Source of the DNA: Bdellovibrionaceae bacterium UBA3535
GTDB taxonomy: Bacteria; Bdellovibrionota; Bdellovibrionia; Bdellovibrionales; UBA840
Direction: 5' to 3'
Assembly: GCA_002376845.1 (NCBI GenBank)
Contig: DFOS01000019.1
Location: forward strand, 89,197 to 153,196
DNA length: 64,000 bases
The notes under the pieces are model-generated. The model worked only from the letters and a program-made list of their open reading frames with translations. It ran no database searches and had not been told where the DNA came from. A program made the position numbers and the translations under genes. Shown here piece after piece: positions 59,542-64,000 of the stretch (the stretch's first letter is position 1; the number at the start of each line of letters is the position of its first letter).

Positions 59542-60718
59542 AGGCTATACGATTTTTCGCAGCGGCAATGGCATCGTGGCTAGCAGCAAAGTACAAAATG
59601 TTTTTACCAAATTTGCGATTGATTTTGTCCATAGCATGGGAGAGCTCCTCTCTTTTTTTGCGATCAAAGAAGGAAGCGTTTTTTTCGTCCTCATAAATTA
59701 GGTGCGTTAAAACTAGGGATACTTTTTTGGGATTGCCATTTGGTTTTTTGTTCCATAGTTGATTTAAATTTTGAATCAAACTTAAACTATCTTGGGTTTC
59801 ATGTATTGCTAGCTCACTTTTCCAACGCCCACCATTTTCAAAACGCAAAGCTAGGTGCAGATGCCGCGTCCAAGCTCTGGTCTCGCGCAGACGAAAGGCG
59901 GCCTTTTGTAAAAGGCGAACGGCAATTTTGTAAGCCCCTTCTGGGCTACGAAATTCAGGTGCGAGTACATGGGACTGTCCCACGCTTTTGGCTCGGGGAG
60001 TATAGGGAGTTTCCACCTCCACGCCGCGTAGGTTGTGATAGAAACGTTCACCCACAATTCCGCCCCAAATTTGGCGCAAAGAATGCAAGTCTTGTTGGTA
60101 TAGTTCCTTGGTGGTTTGAATGCCCTGTAAATTGAGCCGGTGAAGCATGCGGCTGCCAATACCGGGAAAGTCTTCTAATTTTAGTCGGTAAAGTTTTTCT
60201 GGGATATCCGATTTTAAAATATAGCTTAGTCCGTTGGGCTTTTGCATGTCCGAGGCAACTTTAGCGAGAAATCGATTGGTAGAAATGCCAATGGAGCATT
60301 TTAGTTGGTTACCTAGATTTAAAATGCTACCGCGAATTTCATGTGCAAGCTTTATCGCGTTTTCTAACTTTTGATCTCGGCCGCCAAGCTTTAGCACGCA
60401 CTCATCAATGGATAGGATTTGTTGAATCGGGTGACAGGCTTCAATGGCAGCCATGATTTTTTCGTGATACTCCACGTAATGTCGGTGATTGGCCAAGCGA
60501 AATGCAATATTAGGGCAGAGCCGCTTGGCTTCTTTGACCAATGTGCCGGTTTTGATGCCGTAGGCCTTGGCCTCGTAGCTGGCGGCGATGCAAGAGGTGT
60601 AGTCACTAGGGGTGGGAATGACCGCTACGGGGCGGCTTCTTAGCTCTGGATGTAGTTGCTGTTCTACTGCAGCAAAATAGGAGTTGAGATCGACAAATAA
60701 ATAACATACGCTGAACAT
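59504..60718 (-). CDS. dinB: Y-family DNA polymerase (DinB/ImpB-like)
   Basis: A 404-residue translesion polymerase from ATG at 60718. Catalytic acids are D10 (LFVDLNSYFAAVEQ) and D105/E106 (LSIDECVLKLGG). The fingers, helix-hairpin-helix (DFPGIGSRMLHRL) and little-finger domains follow. The chain ends in KIPDFDFDEN rather than a clear clamp-binding motif. The frame reaches a TTG 14 codons further upstream, which is less likely. The SOS site for control is not obvious; two inverted repeats lie upstream. Confidence 0.9.
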   Translation of the reverse strand: MFSVCYLFVDLNSYFAAVEQQLHPELRSRPVAVIPTPSDYTSCIAASYEAKAYGIKTGTLVKEAKRLCPNIAFRLANHRHYVEYHEKIMAAIEACHPIQQILSIDECVLKLGGRDQKLENAIKLAHEIRGSILNLGNQLKCSIGISTNRFLAKVASDMQKPNGLSYILKSDIPEKLYRLKLEDFPGIGSRMLHRLNLQGIQTTKELYQQDLHSLRQIWGGIVGERFYHNLRGVEVETPYTPRAKSVGQSHVLAPEFRSPEGAYKIAVRLLQKAAFRLRETRAWTRHLHLALRFENGGRWKSELAIHETQDSLSLIQNLNQLWNKKPNGNPKKVSLVLTHLIYEDEKNASFFDRKKREELSHAMDKINRKFGKNILYFAASHDAIAAAKNRIAFSKIPDFDFDEN

Positions 60719-60758
60719 ACGCTTTAGTATGAGGCCTTGGAGTTTTATTGGCAAGTTC

Positions 60759-60911
60759 AAACTGCTCCCGATTGATGTTGTTGGTTTTGAGAAAAATCTA
60801 GTGATTTCATTTGTTTGTCAGGTTTTTTAGGGGGAATCTGAAGAGCTTGCTAAAAAAGTGTTCTGCTATGAATACTTACAAAGATCTAGCAACAATAAAA
60901 GGGAGCAGTTT
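60759..60911. repeat. inverted repeats in the dinB/VIT intergenic region
   Basis: AAACTGCTCCC at 60759-60769 and its reverse complement at 60901-60911 are perfect 11-bp inverted copies. Similarity continues inward over about 15 more bases at lower identity, giving roughly 26-bp arms. The enclosed 131 bases hold no gene. It could be two operator copies for the divergent genes or the ends of a small degenerate mobile (MITE-like) element. Confidence 0.5.
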
Positions 60912-60954
60912 AAAAGGCCTTGCCGTTAATTCTAGCCCGCCGTTACCATAGGGT

Positions 60955-61698
60955 ATGTCGCGCCTAGAGCATATACATACACAAGAGGCCATACGTAAAC
61001 GCCTCAGCAAGCAGGTGGATCGCTCCTATATGCGTGACTTTATATATGGCTCCATTGATGGAATTGTGACCACTTTTGCCATTGTGGCCGGGGCGGCCGG
61101 TGCTGGCCTTTCCCACCAGATTATCTTTGTCATGGGCTGCGCCAACCTTTTAGCAGACGCATTCAGTATGGCTGTAAGTAATTACGAGGGCACAAAGGCC
61201 GAAAAAGAACATGCCGAGCGCTTAAAGAAAATGGAAGAAGAGCGTATTGCGGAGGTGCCCGAGGGCGAGCGCTTAGAGATCAAAGAAATATTTAGGCAAA
61301 AAGGATTTCAAGGAGAAAAGCTAGAGGAACTGGTGAACATCATTACCTCTAATAAGCAAGTTTGGATAGAGGTAATGCTAACAGAGGAGCATGGAGTGAA
61401 TTTATATTACGGCAGTCCACTTAAAGCCGCTTTGATGACTTTTCTTGCGTTTTGCATGCTTGGTATATTGCCTATCTTTCCTTATCTGGTCTCCATGCTC
61501 ACAGGCTATGACCAGCATCTATTTATAGTCAGCTCCATGCTTACTGCTTTAGGCTTTTTTACCATTGGCGCGGTAAAGGGAAAATTGGTGAAGCGTTTTT
61601 GGTTGTTTGCCGGCTTTACCACGTTTCTTATGGGCTCGGCCGCTGCGGGCATTTCTTATTTTGTTGGTTATATCTTGGCGAAGCTAACGGGTTTGTAA
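60955..61698 (+). CDS. VIT1/CCC1-family iron/manganese transporter
   Basis: A 247-residue membrane protein. The N-terminal membrane part has the family motif FIYGSIDGIVTTFAIVAGAAGAG, including the Asp and Thr of the metal path, and LLADAFSMAVSNYEGTKAEKE. A charged cytoplasmic metal-binding domain (about 85-145, Glu-rich) and three more membrane segments follow. VIT1-type proteins move Fe2+ or Mn2+ out of the cytosol. The gene is divergent from dinB across a gap with inverted repeats. Confidence 0.9.
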   Translation: MSRLEHIHTQEAIRKRLSKQVDRSYMRDFIYGSIDGIVTTFAIVAGAAGAGLSHQIIFVMGCANLLADAFSMAVSNYEGTKAEKEHAERLKKMEEERIAEVPEGERLEIKEIFRQKGFQGEKLEELVNIITSNKQVWIEVMLTEEHGVNLYYGSPLKAALMTFLAFCMLGILPIFPYLVSMLTGYDQHLFIVSSMLTALGFFTIGAVKGKLVKRFWLFAGFTTFLMGSAAAGISYFVGYILAKLTGL

Positions 61699-61750
61699 TT
61701 ATTGCAGATTGCCTGGTGTTTTTGTTAAAACTAACTAATATAGCTACAAT

Positions 61751-62326
61751 ATGCGGGGAATCATAATTGGGTTACTATTAAGCATACTTCAGACAAAGAT
61801 CGCCACGGCGAATTCTTGCCGGGATCTAATTGCAGACAATGTTCGCGAGGTGGTTCGTTCCTACTCTTCCATGGAAACCATACCAGATATTGTTTTTCAA
61901 AAAGCCATACGGCATTTAGAAAATAGGGCATGGTTATTTTCTAGCGATCGAGAGGCACTAAGATACTTGGTGAAAAAGGAAAGTGGTAAGTCCACCTTTC
62001 AACAAACTTACCGCTATATTGATGTGGAGGTAAGTGCAGGTCCTGTAAAACGTGTGGCCAATGATTCCATGGACAAAGTATTTAGCTCTAGTACAAAGCT
62101 ACGTATTTACGGCAAGGTCCAGGCCCATATAGAATTGTTGCAAGTTGTGGTGAATGTTTTTGGCGAACCGCGAGTGAATTTTATCGATAGCGGTATGCTA
62201 GGGGCTCAAAAAATCGCAAAGGATGCTCCTATTCAATATTTTGAAGCTAGAAATAAAACACAATACCGCGATAACGAGGGCATGGATATTTTTCGTGACC
62301 CCAGCGTGTCTTTTCTCCCCCTCTAA
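61751..62326 (+). CDS. secreted protein of unknown function
   Basis: A 191-residue protein with signal peptide (about 1-20, ending ATAN). The mature part has one Cys (SCRDL), a helical front half and a beta-rich second half (YRYIDVEVSAGPVKRV, LRIYGKVQAHIELLQVVV). No family recognised. It is the first of three consecutive secreted genes of unknown function at the window's end, 52 bases after the VIT1 gene. Confidence 0.68.
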   Translation: MRGIIIGLLLSILQTKIATANSCRDLIADNVREVVRSYSSMETIPDIVFQKAIRHLENRAWLFSSDREALRYLVKKESGKSTFQQTYRYIDVEVSAGPVKRVANDSMDKVFSSSTKLRIYGKVQAHIELLQVVVNVFGEPRVNFIDSGMLGAQKIAKDAPIQYFEARNKTQYRDNEGMDIFRDPSVSFLPL

Positions 62327-62397
62327 CAATGCATTAAAACGCAATAAAAAGTAATAGAGCCGCATTTTGACCATGTTCCTGTAAATATTTCATGTTT

Positions 62398-62466
62398 TAA
62401 GGCTGATTTAGCCGTTATCAGGCCTTAGACGTTGGCCCCCTCCTTGCTCAATAGATGGGCGAGGAG
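62398..62466 (+). promoter_or_regulatory. 5' leader hairpins covering the ribosome binding site
   Basis: Two hairpins precede the gene at 62472. The second pairs CTCCTTGCTC (62440-62449) with GGGCGAGGAG (62457-62466), ten pairs including two G-U, around a seven-base loop. Its 3' arm contains the whole Shine-Dalgarno GAGGAG (62461-62466). The first pairs TAAGGCTGA (62398-62406) with TCAGGCCTTA (62418-62427), one base bulged. Translation may be switched by temperature, a ligand or a small RNA. Confidence 0.55.
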
Positions 62467-62471
62467 TTCTT

Positions 62472-63227
62472 ATGAAAGCAATTTTAATATTTTTAATCGG
62501 CCTTCTTTTATCCGGAAATCTTTATGCCAATAAGTTTTTTGGTAAAGAGCACGCACAAAAAAAACAAGAAATAAGATATTACCAAAAGCAAAGTTTTATC
62601 TGTATTCGTGATTTGTTAGAGGTGAATGGCAAGCAGGTGCGTCCCCTAGCTGCGGAACTTCTTGGTGATTTGCAAACAGCAGGAAGAGATCCTGAGGCTC
62701 TAGAGAATGTTTTAAATGACTGTAACTACTATTTTAATTCTTTAGATTTAAGAGCGAACTTTGCTTATGATTCTAAATATGATCCCATTATGGATGATCT
62801 TTTGGATAATTCTTTTAGCTGTAGGAGCAACGGTTTGGAGTTTTTGCTACAGGCAGGCATACCAGTAACTATTGGGGCAAATTTCACAATTGGTTCGTGC
62901 CAAGCTCCTAGTGGCCGTAAGTTTTCGATAAATTCTATCGGTGGGTCTGCAGGTATCGGTGTTGGTGCCTATATAGGTGGCCGCACAGATGAGTTTGCAA
63001 TGACCATGTTAGAAGTTGAAGAGGGAGTATCTAAAATGCAGCATTACTATGGCGGAAAGGCGGCCTTTATTATTGGCGGTAGTTTTGAAAAAAACTCCAG
63101 CCAAGGTCAGTCAAAAGGCATAGGTTTTGGTGGAGTTCTTTCGGCTAACATAACGACAACATTGCCCATCGAAATTGGTGATTTGGACAATGACTTTTCA
63201 GACTTAAAAGACAAACTAGATCTCTAA
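62472..63227 (+). CDS. secreted glycine-rich protein of unknown function
   Basis: A 251-residue exported protein (signal about 1-19, ending LYAN). Four cysteines (FICIRD, LNDCNYY, SFSCRSN, GSCQAP) suggest two disulfides. The C-terminal half has long Gly/Ile/Ala-rich strands, GGSAGIGVGAYIGGRTDEF and AFIIGGSFEKNSS, resembling a small barrel or YSIRK-free beta protein, but I recognise no family. Its ribosome site lies in a hairpin (see the leader entry). Confidence 0.68.
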   Translation: MKAILIFLIGLLLSGNLYANKFFGKEHAQKKQEIRYYQKQSFICIRDLLEVNGKQVRPLAAELLGDLQTAGRDPEALENVLNDCNYYFNSLDLRANFAYDSKYDPIMDDLLDNSFSCRSNGLEFLLQAGIPVTIGANFTIGSCQAPSGRKFSINSIGGSAGIGVGAYIGGRTDEFAMTMLEVEEGVSKMQHYYGGKAAFIIGGSFEKNSSQGQSKGIGFGGVLSANITTTLPIEIGDLDNDFSDLKDKLDL

Positions 63228-63322
63228 GTTTTAGACAGAAAGTGAAATATTTATCTCGCTTTTTAGGTTTATGGCGGATTTCCCCTTATCTGCTATAATG
63301 CTAGCGAGTAATAGGAGAAAAT

Positions 63323-63796
63323 ATGAAGTCTTTGATAGTTTTGTTTGCAGCGCTTTTGGCTTTCAATGCCAATGCTGGAGATGTCTACACGACAGATGCA
63401 GAAATTGATTTTGTTAGCCCCTTTGGCTCGCTTGTAAAATCATTTGATGTAGAATTATTGGAATATAACAACGGACGCCATGAAGCAAGTTTGAAGCTTG
63501 ATGGGGAGTACATCCTAGCAAGAGCTAAGTCGATCGGAACCAGTGATGATAAGAGCAGTCTGCTGGTTAGTGCTCCATTGCGCGAGGATCTAATCATGGA
63601 GCCTGAACCATGTGAAAGACTCGAGCGAGTTCAATACCGTGCGATTTTGAAAATTCAAGATTATGCTGATCCCCATATCAGGAATAAAAAAATTAGTGTT
63701 GAGCGCTTGCAGGCGGATTATTACTATGATCCTGACGTATGCGACCCCTTAACAGGTGTAAGAGAAAGAACCGCAGTTTATTATAAAGAAAAGTAA
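63323..63796 (+). CDS. secreted protein of unknown function
   Basis: A 157-residue protein with signal peptide (about 1-18, ending ANAG). Two cysteines (EPCERLE and DVCDPL) lie in the second half. The sequence is beta-rich (YTTDAEIDFVSPFGSLVKSFD) and polar. No family recognised. It is preceded by AGGAGA and by 95 bases without a gene, and ends three bases before the structured element at 63.8 kb. Confidence 0.68.
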   Translation: MKSLIVLFAALLAFNANAGDVYTTDAEIDFVSPFGSLVKSFDVELLEYNNGRHEASLKLDGEYILARAKSIGTSDDKSSLLVSAPLREDLIMEPEPCERLERVQYRAILKIQDYADPHIRNKKISVERLQADYYYDPDVCDPLTGVRERTAVYYKEK

Positions 63797-63798
63797 AA

Positions 63799-63891
63799 TG
63801 GTTGCGGGAGCCGGATTTGCTTCGGGCTATCCTGCCCTCGCCCTGACGGGCTCTTCCAGAGCTCAAAAATACCCTCCTGGTATTTTTGTGA
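63799..63891 (-). other. structured element ending like a tRNA 3' end (minus strand)
   Basis: Read on the minus strand this GC-rich stretch ends CAAATCCGGCTCCCGCAACC plus A, which looks like the T-loop, acceptor and CCA end of a tRNA gene. The matching 5' tRNA half is absent. In front of it lie GC-rich hairpins and a perfect 10-bp stem CAAAAATACC/GGTATTTTTG (63864-63888). It may be a structured RNA, a tRNA-derived repeat or an integration scar. Nothing recognisable lies between it and the window end. Confidence 0.4.
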
Positions 63892-64000
63892 ACCAATGAC
63901 AGAATTGAGCCTTGTAAAAATCATATCCAGAAACGAAAAAAACCAAATTACATTACCACAAGTGGCAATCTAGTTTCGGTTGTTCTCGGTTCATGGTGGG

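Noticed and set aside
63797..63900. An intact tRNA gene on the minus strand
   Set aside because: Only the 3' end resembles a tRNA; no D-arm, anticodon arm or 5' acceptor half can be found in the following bases.

Overview
This 64 kb window is a gene-dense chromosome segment of moderate-to-low GC content from a Gram-negative bacterium. It carries many lipoproteins with clear lipoboxes, outer-membrane barrels (MipA/OmpV, DUF4421 and an unnamed small barrel), a gmk-rpoZ-rel block, a linked TIGR03546/TIGR03545 pair, frequent TTG/GTG starts and many secreted proteins of unknown function. Together these point to the Bdellovibrionota/Oligoflexia or a nearby former-deltaproteobacterial lineage. That placement is an inference from gene content, not from a marker tree. 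No rRNA, CRISPR array or intact tRNA was seen.

Layout. 0-8 kb: gmk end, rpoZ, bifunctional Rel, the TIGR03546/03545 membrane pair, a TrmK-like methyltransferase, map and ygfZ. 8-18 kb: a VWA/Ig-like lipoprotein, a DnaQ-like exonuclease, a methyltransferase, an inositol monophosphatase, pdxH, metG, a SpoU-type methyltransferase and trmO. 18.1-19.1 kb: a complete IS1-like insertion sequence with 24-bp terminal inverted repeats; the genes on both sides now stop at its ends. 19.1-27 kb: a DUF4421 barrel, gshB and a cysteine-rich lipoprotein, divergent from an unusual diiron (DUF455)/ATP-grasp fusion; then an RluA synthase, a polysaccharide deacetylase, a GNAT acetyltransferase and MltA.

27-37 kb is a nearly complete menaquinone locus: menF-menD-menH-menA-menC-menE on the minus strand, a hotdog thioesterase (MenI-like), a polyprenyl diphosphate synthase with an Hsp70-like ATPase, and, divergent from menF, DAHP synthase and menG. 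Only menB is missing. A 16-bp perfect palindrome lies between the divergent menF and DAHP synthase genes.

37-53 kb holds a free-standing FliG C-terminal-like protein with a coiled coil, a histone-H1-like Lys-rich protein, a ComEC split into two overlapping genes, a secreted ITPA/HAM1-like protein, queD, a subtilase, an M23 peptidase, a secreted adenosine-deaminase-like protein, a metallophosphatase, a 2-hydroxyacid dehydrogenase, barrels and folE2. 53-64 kb holds a 1005-residue lipoprotein with nested LamG domains and a fibrinogen-like C-terminus, tcdA, a minimal divergent response regulator/histidine kinase pair, a Y-family polymerase, a VIT1-like transporter and three secreted unknowns. One of the three has a hairpin covering its Shine-Dalgarno site.

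The most interesting candidates are the diiron/ATP-grasp fusion beside a Cys-rich lipoprotein and gshB, the secreted purine-enzyme-like proteins, the nested-LamG/fibrinogen lipoprotein, the solitary FliG-C protein, and a structured element with a tRNA-like 3' end at 63.8 kb.
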